From assembly GCA_023461435.1 (NCBI GenBank), contig JAEYLC010000005.1, forward strand, positions 19,846 through 83,845: 64,000 nt of DNA, given 5' to 3'. This DNA comes from Bacillota bacterium. Its GTDB lineage: Bacteria; Bacillota; Clostridia; Christensenellales; SZUA-584. This document shows, in pieces, positions 36,890 through 45,675 of this stretch; within the stretch, counting starts at the first letter, position 1; each line of letters begins with the position of its first letter. The translations under genes were made by a program, and so were the position numbers. The notes below the pieces were generated by a model, which searched no databases, was not told the origin of the DNA, and was given only the letters and a program-made list of their open reading frames with translations.

Positions 36890-38245
36890 ATGAATATTAT
36901 TATTGTGGGTGACGGCAAGGTTGGGTTCACTCTCTCTGAATATCTGTCTAAAGAAGGGCATGACATCACAATCATCGACAACAGAAAAGAAGTTCTTCAA
37001 AAAACACAAAATGCTCTTGATGTGATTACGATCATCGGTAATGGAGCGAGCGTTTCCGTGCTGGAAAAGGCGGGGGCCAAAGAAGCAGACCTGCTGATTG
37101 CCGCGACATCGACGGATGAATTAAATATGCTGTGCTGCTTGCTGGCAAAGAAGCTCGGAGTCTCCAACACCATAGCAAGAATAAGAAACCCGGAGTACAG
37201 CAATCAGCTGAGCATGATGAAAGATGAAATGGGGCTCAGCATGGCCGTGAACCCTGAGCTTACAGCGGCAATGGAAACTTCTCATTTGATCAGTTTTCCG
37301 TCTGCCATCCATATTGGTGTTTTTGCCGACGACCGGGTTTATATGGTGGAGTATAAGGTTCAGCCTGATTATTTATTAGCCGGCCAATCTGTTTCAAAAA
37401 TTCATACGGACTTCTCGCCCGATGTGCTGATTTGCTCGATACAGCGCGGAAATGAAATTGTGATACCCAAAGGCGACTTTGTTATGGAGGTCGGCGATCA
37501 TATCTTTATCACGGGTGAGCATGAGAGCATACGCAAATTCATCAAGTCCCTTGGTCACCGCGACAAGAAAGTGAAATCGGTGATGCTGGTGGGCGGCGGT
37601 CTGATCACCCAATATTTGAGCCATATACTCATCGATTACGGCATTCATTTAAAAATCATTGAAAAAAACAAAGACAAATGCGAACGGCTGTGTGAAGCCA
37701 TTCCTGAGGCGCTTGTGATAAACGGTGACGGTACGGAAAAAGAGCTGCTGGACTCGGAAGATATAGAAAATATCGATGCTTTTGTCGCATTGACGGATAT
37801 GGATGAGGAGAACCTCATCATGTCGATGTATGCGGTATACAAAGGCGTCTCAAAAGTCATCACAAAAATCAACAGGCTTGAATATGCCGATGTGATTCAA
37901 AAAGCCGGTATCGACAGGGTCATCAGCCCAAAATACATGGCTGCGAATCACATTGTCCGCTATGTAAGGGGAATGCAGAAGAAAAACGGAAGCGACATCA
38001 AAACGCTTTACCGCATTTTGGGGAAATCTGCTGAAATCATAGAATTTGAGGCGATGCCATCAACACTGCACCTTGGCGTGCCTTTGTCACAGCTTCCGCT
38101 AAAAAGGGATATTCTTATTACAACCATCGTGCGTGATAATGACGTGATTATTCCCAAAGGAAGCGATTCGATCAATGTGCATGACCGAGTGATCATTGCG
38201 ACGACGATGAAGCAGCTTGAAGACCTCAATGAGATTTTCTTATAA
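36890..38245 (+). CDS. trkA: Trk potassium uptake protein TrkA
   Basis: A 451-residue peripheral protein with two RCK units, each a Rossmann NAD-binding fold (MNIIIVGDGKVGFTLSEYL, and SVMLVGGGLITQYLSHIL at about 232) followed by a TrkA_C domain (GNEIVIPKGDFVMEVGDHIFI; NDVIIPKGSDSINVHDRV). It gates the TrkH channel encoded next. GGGAGGG lies upstream of the ATG, and a TATAAT at about 36836 is a likely -10. Confidence 0.97.
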   Translation: MNIIIVGDGKVGFTLSEYLSKEGHDITIIDNRKEVLQKTQNALDVITIIGNGASVSVLEKAGAKEADLLIAATSTDELNMLCCLLAKKLGVSNTIARIRNPEYSNQLSMMKDEMGLSMAVNPELTAAMETSHLISFPSAIHIGVFADDRVYMVEYKVQPDYLLAGQSVSKIHTDFSPDVLICSIQRGNEIVIPKGDFVMEVGDHIFITGEHESIRKFIKSLGHRDKKVKSVMLVGGGLITQYLSHILIDYGIHLKIIEKNKDKCERLCEAIPEALVINGDGTEKELLDSEDIENIDAFVALTDMDEENLIMSMYAVYKGVSKVITKINRLEYADVIQKAGIDRVISPKYMAANHIVRYVRGMQKKNGSDIKTLYRILGKSAEIIEFEAMPSTLHLGVPLSQLPLKRDILITTIVRDNDVIIPKGSDSINVHDRVIIATTMKQLEDLNEIFL

Positions 38246-38260
38246 AAAAGGACAAGCCTT

Positions 38261-39715
38261 ATGAATTTTGGAATGATCAAACACCTTTGCGGTTATGTGA
38301 TCCGGTTTGAAGCTATTTTTATGACATTGTCGTTGATTGTGGCTTTTATATATGGTGAACGCAATTCAGCGCTCGTATTTGCCGCAATTATACTGGGTAT
38401 GCTGGCGGTCAGCTCCTTATTAACGTTTAAGAAGCCCGCAAGGAGGTCTTTTTACGCCAAGGAAGGTGTGGTGACGGTTTCGTTATCGTGGGTCATCATT
38501 TCGTTTTTCGGGGCGCTTCCATTTTTCATCACCGGGACGATCTCGTCGCCGATCGACTGCCTGTTTGAATCGATATCCGGCTTTACCACCACCGGCGCAA
38601 GCATATTGTCCGATGTGGAGATACTCGATAAAAGCTTGCTTTTCTGGCGCAGCTTCACCCATTGGATCGGCGGAATGGGGGTGCTGATGTTTGTGATGGC
38701 GATACTGCCTCTTTCGGGAGCTGATCCGCTGCATATGATGCGCGCGGAAAGCCCCGGCCCTACCACGGAGAAGTTGGTTCCCAAGGCGCGACAGACCGCC
38801 ATGATACTTTACTGCATATACATCGGCATGACGCTGCTGGAAATCGTTCTGTTGCTTTTGGGCGGCATGCCGCTTTTCGACAGCATTGTTCATACGTTCG
38901 GTACGGCCGGCACGGGCGGCTTCTCGATAAAAAATGCATCCATTGCCGCCTATGGCAGCGTGTATATCGATGTGGTGATCTCGGTGTTCATGGTTTTGTT
39001 CGGCATAAACTTCAGCGCGTTTTTTCTTTTGCTGGCGGGAAAATTCAAAAGCTTCTTCAAGCATGAGGAGATGCGTGTTTATCTCGGCATCGTGGTTTTT
39101 TCAATGCTCATCATTGCTGTGAATATCACCGGAACGGTTTACCAAAACTTTTTTGAAAGCCTGCGTTATTCGTCGTTTCAGGTGGCGTCAATTATCACGA
39201 CGACAGGCTACGCCACCGCGAATTATGACCTGTGGCCCACCTTCAGCAGGTTTTTGCTGCTGCTGCTGATGTTCGTGGGGGCATGCGCGGGCTCCACCGG
39301 CGGAGGCATCAAGGTGTCCCGGTTGATCATCATGTTTAAAACACTCAAACGCGAAGCCTTGAAAATACTGCATCCGCAGGCAGTCAAGCTTATCAAGCTT
39401 GATAATATGCCCGTCCGCGAGGATGTGATACGCGGGACAAGTGTTTTTATTGTGGCGTTTCTGGGCATCACCGCCGCGTCCATACTTTGCGTGTCGGTTG
39501 ACGGGTACGATTTAGACACCTCGGTTTCCGCGGTTGCCGCATGCGTCAACAACATTGGCCCCGGGCTGGGTATTGTGTCGCCCGTGGGCAACTACGGCTC
39601 CTTCTCGGTTTTCAGCAAGATCATTTTGTCAGTGGATATGCTGATTGGCAGGCTCGAGGTTTACCCTATACTGGTGCTGATGTCTCCGGCTGTCTGGCGT
39701 AAAATAAGAGTCTGA
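38261..39715 (+). CDS. trkH: Trk potassium channel subunit TrkH
   Basis: A 484-residue membrane protein with four repeated M1-P-M2 units. The selectivity filters include GFTTTGAS, GTAGTGGFS, TTGYATA and NNIGPGLG. Loop GSTGGGIKVSR is typical of TrkH/KtrB. It starts 15 bases after trkA, forming a two-gene operon. Confidence 0.96.
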   Translation: MNFGMIKHLCGYVIRFEAIFMTLSLIVAFIYGERNSALVFAAIILGMLAVSSLLTFKKPARRSFYAKEGVVTVSLSWVIISFFGALPFFITGTISSPIDCLFESISGFTTTGASILSDVEILDKSLLFWRSFTHWIGGMGVLMFVMAILPLSGADPLHMMRAESPGPTTEKLVPKARQTAMILYCIYIGMTLLEIVLLLLGGMPLFDSIVHTFGTAGTGGFSIKNASIAAYGSVYIDVVISVFMVLFGINFSAFFLLLAGKFKSFFKHEEMRVYLGIVVFSMLIIAVNITGTVYQNFFESLRYSSFQVASIITTTGYATANYDLWPTFSRFLLLLLMFVGACAGSTGGGIKVSRLIIMFKTLKREALKILHPQAVKLIKLDNMPVREDVIRGTSVFIVAFLGITAASILCVSVDGYDLDTSVSAVAACVNNIGPGLGIVSPVGNYGSFSVFSKIILSVDMLIGRLEVYPILVLMSPAVWRKIRV

Positions 39716-39754
39716 TTATTTGCCGTGAACGGCAAGTTTGCTGGACATCAGGAG

Positions 39755-39784
39755 GCTAATACCCCTGCTGCCGGTCGATCACCG
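39755..39784. repeat. Exact 30-bp copy of the 3' end of the third M56 gene
   Basis: The segment 39755-39784 is identical to 40459-40488, the last codons of the 40460-42985 gene. Beyond it the similarity stops. It looks like a leftover tail of a lost M56 copy or the footprint of an insertion of the 39785-40458 segment. Confidence 0.85.
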
Positions 39785-39944
39785 TATCATAAATGCATCA
39801 ACTCAGGTTATAGATGATTCAGGCGTATTGAAATGCGAGATATTGTGTGCAACGCGCACACCCAAAGTTGTTTCGGATCGTATATTGTAAAAATGCGTCA
39901 AGGCCAATTGCGCCAAATGAATCAGTATAACAGGAGGATATGTG

Positions 39945-40307
39945 ATGTTCAAGAAGACAGCGCTTTTTCTGACCGGATTGATTTTTATCGCCCTGTTCCT
40001 ATGTGCATGTGGAGGGAAAGCCGGAGTTTATGTGCTCGAAAGCGACGATGCTTACAGCATAGAAGTTAAGGACGACAGCCACTTTGCCGTCCATTGGGGC
40101 TCCAATATGTTTTCCGGCACCTATGAAAAGAACGAAGATGACCAATACCATTTTACCAACTCATCGGATTTCACATCTGTCGATATGACCGGAGTATTTG
40201 AGGGAAACAATCTGCTCCTGACCGGCGATATTATATTAAAAAATCTGGATGGGTCTGTCAGCGATCATAGTCTGTTAGGCATGGAGAATGTTTGCTTTAA
40301 GAAATGA
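39945..40307 (+). CDS. Putative lipoprotein
   Basis: A 120-residue protein with signal peptide (FKKTALFLTGLIFIALF) and lipobox CACGG. The mature part is small and β-rich (VYVLESDDAYSIEVKDDSHFAV). AGGAGG at 39932-39937 fixes ATG 39945; an in-frame GTG lies 3 bases earlier. It sits between two copies of a 30-bp repeat. Function unknown. Confidence 0.8.
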   Translation: MFKKTALFLTGLIFIALFLCACGGKAGVYVLESDDAYSIEVKDDSHFAVHWGSNMFSGTYEKNEDDQYHFTNSSDFTSVDMTGVFEGNNLLLTGDIILKNLDGSVSDHSLLGMENVCFKK

Positions 40308-40390
40308 GCATCTATTGATCGAATAGATGATGTGGATGGAAGCTTAATGGGCTTGACATGCCCGGTTTTCCGGATTCTTGTAATTTTTTA

Positions 40391-40419
40391 AGACCTTTGC
40401 GGCAACGCAAAGGTCTTTT
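40391..40419. terminator. Hairpin terminator
   Basis: AGACCTTTGC/GCAAAGGTCT with a 6-base loop and TTTT. Nearly the same hairpin recurs at 43521-43554. Confidence 0.8.
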
Positions 40420-40459
40420 GATACAGTCATGCGCCGATTAAGCGTCCGACGACACGGTG

Positions 40460-42985
40460 CTAATACCCCTGCTGCCGGTCGATCACCGCGCCGTCGATCG
40501 CATTGATGGTCAGATAGCTTCTCGTTGGAATTTGTATTTCCGTCGTATAATTTTCTCCGTCCCGATTGACGGACTCCGTATACGTTCCGAAGAAATCCCA
40601 GACGGGAATCAACAGGCCTTGTTTGGTGCTGTTTTGCTCGGTTACGCGCATGAGCCCGAGCCGCACCTCGGTGAAGGTCATATTGCGGTCTTCGCCAACA
40701 TTGCAAGCATTGGTGGTCACGATTTTGTCCTTGAAAATGGCTGCAATATCGGAAAACGGCAGCATCGCCGCGCTGTCCACCACAGTGTCGAGCATTTTAT
40801 ACGGAGCCTTCCATTGAAGCTCAGCAATGCCGCGGTCATCGATGATGAAAGTGATCCTTTCGTAATTCCAAAAGAAGAAGCTTTGATCATTCCGATCACC
40901 CCACGCGCTTTCGGCGTCAGTGTACGTGACGGGCACGTTATTGACCATACGAACATACTGCAGCCGGTAGCCTTTGAGAAGGTTGCCGCGCCGCACAGCA
41001 TCCCCCCACGTTTGACCGGAGCCACCGATCACCTTTTCGTTGCGCTCGCAGACGCACCCCTCTATGCCGGCCTGCTTAAGAAAATCATCCGCCGTCTGCC
41101 GCGCCTGCTCCATCGTGATGGATGGGAAGGAAAGGCTTTGAGCCTCAGCGATATTGGCCGCGTCCATATCTGGGTCATTAAAGCTATTCCACTCATCCTC
41201 CGTAAAATAAAATCCATAATTGGGGTCGTAATCCCGGCGGTTTTCAATATATAATTCGTCTAAGAGGCTGCCGTTGTACACGTTCAACGTTCGCATACCG
41301 CCCTCCGGGTTCAGCTGCGCAAAATACATGCGTTCATGGGACGGATCGCCAATCTGCCAGCCGTCCGATACCTCAACCAGATGTCTTTGTTCCAAGGCAT
41401 TAGGCAATTTATCTTCTAAAACTCTTATGCTTTCGTTGACCACGTCCAGCATATTGTATGCCGACATTTGAGCGGTCACATCAGAAGCATCGCTTTGAGG
41501 GCTGCTGTCCTCATTTGTTTCTTCTCCGTTCTCAAGTTCAGGATGCAGCGGTTTCATGCCCTTGTTCTCAAGCTCGGTTTTTCTGGCTTTGAGCTTGGCG
41601 AGGATATCGATAAGCTCTGTTTTGGTTTCTTCGCTTAATGCTTCGGGGTCGTAGTAAGGCCCGTCATCAAAAAAATAATCTTTTATCTTTTCCACTGTGC
41701 CATGGTCAAACGGCTGCGTTTCCACACGCACGATCGGGATATCATTGACATCGGGGATCACGATATCGGCATCCATCACGGCCTTGAACCGGCCTGCCGC
41801 GTCCTGTGCGCTGCCGGTAAACCGGTCAGGGACTGAGAGCCTTTCTCTTAAACCGATACTTGAATCATGCGGCGCCTTGGCTTTGTCCAGCATCTCCCGC
41901 ATATCCTTGCCGACCACCACGGCATCCGCGGGCGTGGGCTGGCAGGCGGTGGTGAAACATGCAGCCAGCATCACACAGGTGAGCGTAAGCGCCGCCATCC
42001 GAACCGGCGCTTTGGTTTTCTTTCTCATGAACATCCCCCTGATCCGCTTTTCGAGCGTTTTGCGGCCTTGGCCCATGCCCAGCACATACCGCATATGCGT
42101 GCTGCGGCTGAATTCCACCATCGCGTTGATATAGCTGACCCGCTCGGTTTTCTGCAAACCTGAGGTCACGCTTGCATCACAGAGCGTCTCCAAATCCGTT
42201 TGTATCTGCGGGAAAGACAGCCACACGATGGGATTGAACCAATGGATTGAGCGTAGGAAAATCAGAAGCAGAATCATCAGATGGTCTTTACGCTTATAAT
42301 GCGTCAGCTCATGCCGGATGCCAAATTCGATTTGCTGACGATTCATTGTCAGCAGGCTGCTTGAAAGAAGCAGTCTGGGGCGCGGCGATGCCGTCAGCGC
42401 CGGGGAATTCAGCCAGTCGTGCATGGTTACCTTGAGTTCGCGCTTAATGTGCAAGTCCTTTCTGCATTCTTCTATGATGTCATGGATATATACAGGGATT
42501 TCCCTGCTGCTGCGCTTAATGTGGCGGCTCAGCCCTATTCCACTTACCGCTGCAAGGGCAAGCGAGCAAACAATTCCCGCGGCCCAAAGCCATATGAGTG
42601 CCGCCTGCCAATCCATTGTCGAACTCGCCTGCTTCGGGGACCGGTCAGCAACGATTATGTTATCTGGAATCTGGCTATTGTTTGATGTTTCCTGCGATGG
42701 TGTTTGCTCAATGTCATCCGATTTGATGGTCTGCGCCGCAGGGGCGGCATCGTCCATATTCGCGTTTTGAGCTGCGGGCGCCGCAGGTGATGATATCACG
42801 ACCAGAGAAAAGCCGCTGTCTACGGTTACCGGTATAAGTAGACGGATGATCAGCAGACCCCAGACCGCGAAATTCAGTACCGCCGAGATGTGTCTGCGAA
42901 ATATCCCTCTGAATATCAGTATCGCGCCGTACAAAACCGCCGAGTAGATCGTGATTTCCAGCAGCGTATTCAGTATGGCTGTCAT
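40460..42985 (-). CDS. M56 peptidase fused to a lipoprotein-like sensor domain, copy 3
   Basis: An 841-residue paralogue of the 11.7-16.8 kb proteins, with its own BlaI. TM helices lie near 5-25, 36-54 and 127-150. Zinc motif HELTH (225-229) and ETLCD fit M56. CFTTACQPTPADAVVV (C348) precedes the extracellular domain ending SYLTINAIDGAVIDRQQGY. The sensor is more divergent than those of copies 1 and 2. The start overlaps the BlaI stop by ATGA. Confidence 0.87.
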   Translation of the reverse strand: MTAILNTLLEITIYSAVLYGAILIFRGIFRRHISAVLNFAVWGLLIIRLLIPVTVDSGFSLVVISSPAAPAAQNANMDDAAPAAQTIKSDDIEQTPSQETSNNSQIPDNIIVADRSPKQASSTMDWQAALIWLWAAGIVCSLALAAVSGIGLSRHIKRSSREIPVYIHDIIEECRKDLHIKRELKVTMHDWLNSPALTASPRPRLLLSSSLLTMNRQQIEFGIRHELTHYKRKDHLMILLLIFLRSIHWFNPIVWLSFPQIQTDLETLCDASVTSGLQKTERVSYINAMVEFSRSTHMRYVLGMGQGRKTLEKRIRGMFMRKKTKAPVRMAALTLTCVMLAACFTTACQPTPADAVVVGKDMREMLDKAKAPHDSSIGLRERLSVPDRFTGSAQDAAGRFKAVMDADIVIPDVNDIPIVRVETQPFDHGTVEKIKDYFFDDGPYYDPEALSEETKTELIDILAKLKARKTELENKGMKPLHPELENGEETNEDSSPQSDASDVTAQMSAYNMLDVVNESIRVLEDKLPNALEQRHLVEVSDGWQIGDPSHERMYFAQLNPEGGMRTLNVYNGSLLDELYIENRRDYDPNYGFYFTEDEWNSFNDPDMDAANIAEAQSLSFPSITMEQARQTADDFLKQAGIEGCVCERNEKVIGGSGQTWGDAVRRGNLLKGYRLQYVRMVNNVPVTYTDAESAWGDRNDQSFFFWNYERITFIIDDRGIAELQWKAPYKMLDTVVDSAAMLPFSDIAAIFKDKIVTTNACNVGEDRNMTFTEVRLGLMRVTEQNSTKQGLLIPVWDFFGTYTESVNRDGENYTTEIQIPTRSYLTINAIDGAVIDRQQGY

Positions 42986-43365
42986 TCCCCATCACCTTCT
43001 TGGTTCAATTCGTCGATAAGCTGTTTAATCTCCGTCAGGTCTTTTGGCGACAGGTCGCTGCCTTTTATCATCTGAATCAGCAGCGCTTTCATAGAGCGGT
43101 CGCTGACTTTTTCAATGATATTCTCGCTCTCCGCCAGTATGCATTGCTCCCTGTCTACCAGCGGATAATAGAAATTATCGCGTCCGTAAATGCGATACGC
43201 TGCAAAGCCCTTTTCGCATAGCCGCTTGGCATAGGTTACATAGGTGTTATATTTCCAGTCCATCTTATCGCCCATGGCTTCGATGATGCCGGAAATCGTC
43301 AATTCGGGGTGCTCCCACAGCACCGACATCATGGCCCATTCGGGTTTTGTTAACGAGCTTTTCAT
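42982..43365 (-). CDS. BlaI/MecI-type repressor, second copy
   Basis: A 127-residue protein with LTKPEWAMMSVLWEHPELTISGI and WKYNTYVTYAKRLCEKGF, closely matching the first BlaI (16772-17155) in length and pattern. It heads the operon of the third M56 protein. The SD is AAAAGGAGCAG. Its promoter has the same TTGACA-N17-TACAAT layout. Confidence 0.92.
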   Translation of the reverse strand: MKSSLTKPEWAMMSVLWEHPELTISGIIEAMGDKMDWKYNTYVTYAKRLCEKGFAAYRIYGRDNFYYPLVDREQCILAESENIIEKVSDRSMKALLIQMIKGSDLSPKDLTEIKQLIDELNQEGDGE

Positions 43366-43421
43366 AGACTGCTCCTTTTAAGATAGAATTTTATAATTCA
43401 ATAGTAAAATTTATATTTTAT

Positions 43422-43450
43422 ATTGTAGTTATGAAATTTAATGCTGTCAA
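43422..43450 (-). promoter_or_regulatory. Promoter of the second blaI-M56 operon
   Basis: Reverse strand TTGACA (43450-43445), 17 bases, TACAAT (43427-43422). Here the second half of the dyad is degenerate (TACAATATAA), unlike the perfect palindromes at 17204 and 20896. Confidence 0.75.
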
Positions 43451-43520
43451 GAAAATTTAGTATTGGGATTCACAATGAAAAGGTTAAGTTTGTGGGTTAT
43501 TGTCTTAGCGTCGGCTTTCC

Positions 43521-43554
43521 AAAAAAAAAGACCCTTGCGCTGCCGCAAAGGTCT
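43521..43554 (-). terminator. ilvE terminator
   Basis: AGACCTTTGCG/CGCAAGGGTCT hairpin with TTTTTTTTT on the reverse strand, 14 bases past the ilvE stop. Confidence 0.88.
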
Positions 43555-43567
43555 TTGCCGTTTTTTC

Positions 43568-44635
43568 TTAAAGCGTCTTGATCCAGCCGAAATTGTCCTT
43601 CTCTTTGCCGTACTGAATTCCCGTCAGCTTGTCATAAAGCTTGGATGTGAGTTCACCCATTTGGCCGCCCGATATTTTGATGCCCTTGCCTTCCCATGTC
43701 ATGCCGCCCACGGGGCTGACCACGGCGGCCGTGCCCGTGCCGAACACTTCCTCAAGCCCGCCGGTTTCGTTTTCCTTAAAAATATCCGCGATCGCAATCC
43801 GCTCCTCACGCACGTTGACGCCGTATACATCTTTCGCAAGCCGCATGATCGAATCGCGCGTGATGCCTGCGAGTATGCTGCCGCCAAGCGGCGCCGTGTA
43901 AAGCTCGCCGCGAATTTTGAAGAAGATGTTCATTGAGCCCACCTCTTCGACGTATTTTTTCTCAACGCCATCAAGCCAGAGCACCTGCGAATATCCCTTT
44001 TTGTGCGCGATGTCGCCCGCCAGGAGGCTCGCCGCATAGTTGCCGCCCGTTTTCGCAAAGCCCGTGCCGCCCTTGACCGAGCGCACATACTCGTCTTCCA
44101 CGTAGATATCCACGGGTGCGAGGCCCGACGCGTAGTAAGCGCCGACGGGGCACAATATGATATAGAATATGTATTCTTCACCCGCGCGCACGCCAAGGAA
44201 CGGGTCCGTCGCGATGATGGTGGGACGGATGTAAAGCGATGTGCCTTCGGAACGCGGCACCCAGTCCTGCTCGATGCGCAGCAGCTCTTGAAGCGCTTCG
44301 AGCGCGAACGCTTCGTCGATCTCGGGCATGCACAGGCGCTGCCCGGATATGTTCATGCGCTTGAAATTATCCCACGGACGGAACAGGTTGATGCTGCCGC
44401 TTTCGGTGCGGTAAGCCTTCATGCCCTCGAATATCGTCTGGCTGTAATGCAGCACGCTGCATGCCGGTGACAGCGAAAAGTTTTCATACGGGCGGATTTT
44501 GGCATCATGCCAGCCCTTGCCCGCCTTATACTCGATGGTGAGCATGTGATCCGTGAATATTTTGCCGAAGCCGAGATTCGATTCGTCTTGCGGCTTTGGT
44601 TTTAAACTCTGCGCTCTGATGACCTTAAGTTCCAT
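43568..44635 (-). CDS. ilvE: Branched-chain amino acid aminotransferase
   Basis: A 355-residue class IV PLP enzyme for Val/Leu/Ile. Segments: LHYSQTIFEGMKAYR, RPWDNFKRMNISGQRLCMP, SVKGGTGFAKTGGNYAASL (PLP lysine region follows in GYSQVLWLDG), and GTAAVVSPVGGM. It is of the longer BCAT type. The gene is monocistronic. AGGAGAAAGGC precedes ATG 44635. Confidence 0.96.
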   Translation of the reverse strand: MELKVIRAQSLKPKPQDESNLGFGKIFTDHMLTIEYKAGKGWHDAKIRPYENFSLSPACSVLHYSQTIFEGMKAYRTESGSINLFRPWDNFKRMNISGQRLCMPEIDEAFALEALQELLRIEQDWVPRSEGTSLYIRPTIIATDPFLGVRAGEEYIFYIILCPVGAYYASGLAPVDIYVEDEYVRSVKGGTGFAKTGGNYAASLLAGDIAHKKGYSQVLWLDGVEKKYVEEVGSMNIFFKIRGELYTAPLGGSILAGITRDSIMRLAKDVYGVNVREERIAIADIFKENETGGLEEVFGTGTAAVVSPVGGMTWEGKGIKISGGQMGELTSKLYDKLTGIQYGKEKDNFGWIKTL

Positions 44636-44861
44636 GATGCCTTTCTCCTCTATTTCGTATAAAAAATCGATTATTGAAGTATTTTATACCCGTTGATAAT
44701 GATAGTCAACACCGCTGAAAAGATGACGCGAAGAGCTGCTTTTTGTTTTCAGCTGAAACACAGAGTTTTCCGTTAGCGAACGTGGGTTTTACATAACATC
44801 CCTATGCAAAACATATCTTTACTGATATAATAGCATGGCGAAAATATGAAAGGAAATTCTC

Positions 44862-45653
44862 ATGAGTATACTGGAAGCGATCGTTTTGGGCATTGTGCAG
44901 GGGTTAACGGAATTTCTGCCTATTTCAAGCAGCGGACATCTGGTGCTGCTGCAGAACGTTTTTGGCATCAGCGAACCGCAGCTGTTTTTTGATACGATGC
45001 TGCACATGGGGACGCTTGTTGCGGTTGTGATCGTGATGTGGCAAAGCATTGTGGATATATTTAAAAACTTCTTTTCAAAGATGACACTGTGTCTGATCAT
45101 TGCGACGATTCCCGCTATTGTGGCCACGCTGTTTTTAGGGGATTTCTTTGAAGAGACATTTACGGGCATATATCTTGGGTATGAATTTTTATTGACGGCG
45201 TGTGTACTCGCGCTGTCCGAAGTGATATCAAAGCATGTGAAGAGCAAGCGTGAAATTGGCATAGGCATATCGCTTACAATGGGCGTCGCGCAGGCTGTGG
45301 CAATACTGCCGGCTGTGTCCCGCTCGGGGTTAACCATCGCGGGCGGCTTGGTCTCCGGCGTTGACCGGCGCAAAGCGGCGAGTTTTTCATTCCTTATGTC
45401 GATCCCGGCTATTATAGGGTCAGTGGTGCTGCAGAGCTCAAAGATTTTCAAGGACACGTCTCTTCATGTGGAATGGCTGCCGACGCTCGTCGGCATGGTA
45501 TGCGCGGCTGTATCGGGTTATTTTGCAATTAAATTTATGCTGGCGCTGATTTCGAAAAAACGGTTGTATGGGTTTGCCGTTTATGTCGCGGTGCTGGGCA
45601 TGCTCGTTTTGCTGGATCAATACTTGCTAAAAACGATAAACTGGGCATATTAA
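44862..45653 (+). CDS. uppP: Undecaprenyl-diphosphatase UppP/BacA
   Basis: A 263-residue membrane protein. QGLTEFLPISSSGHLVLLQ and AILPAVSRSGLTIAGGL are the catalytic motifs of BacA/UppP, which recycles undecaprenyl pyrophosphate and gives bacitracin tolerance. A TATAAT lies at 44826-44831 and the ATG follows AAAGGAAA. The window also has a DUF368 protein, proposed to move the same lipid carrier. Confidence 0.96.
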   Translation: MSILEAIVLGIVQGLTEFLPISSSGHLVLLQNVFGISEPQLFFDTMLHMGTLVAVVIVMWQSIVDIFKNFFSKMTLCLIIATIPAIVATLFLGDFFEETFTGIYLGYEFLLTACVLALSEVISKHVKSKREIGIGISLTMGVAQAVAILPAVSRSGLTIAGGLVSGVDRRKAASFSFLMSIPAIIGSVVLQSSKIFKDTSLHVEWLPTLVGMVCAAVSGYFAIKFMLALISKKRLYGFAVYVAVLGMLVLLDQYLLKTINWAY

Positions 45654-45675
45654 TAGATGAAGGAGGCTCATAGAC

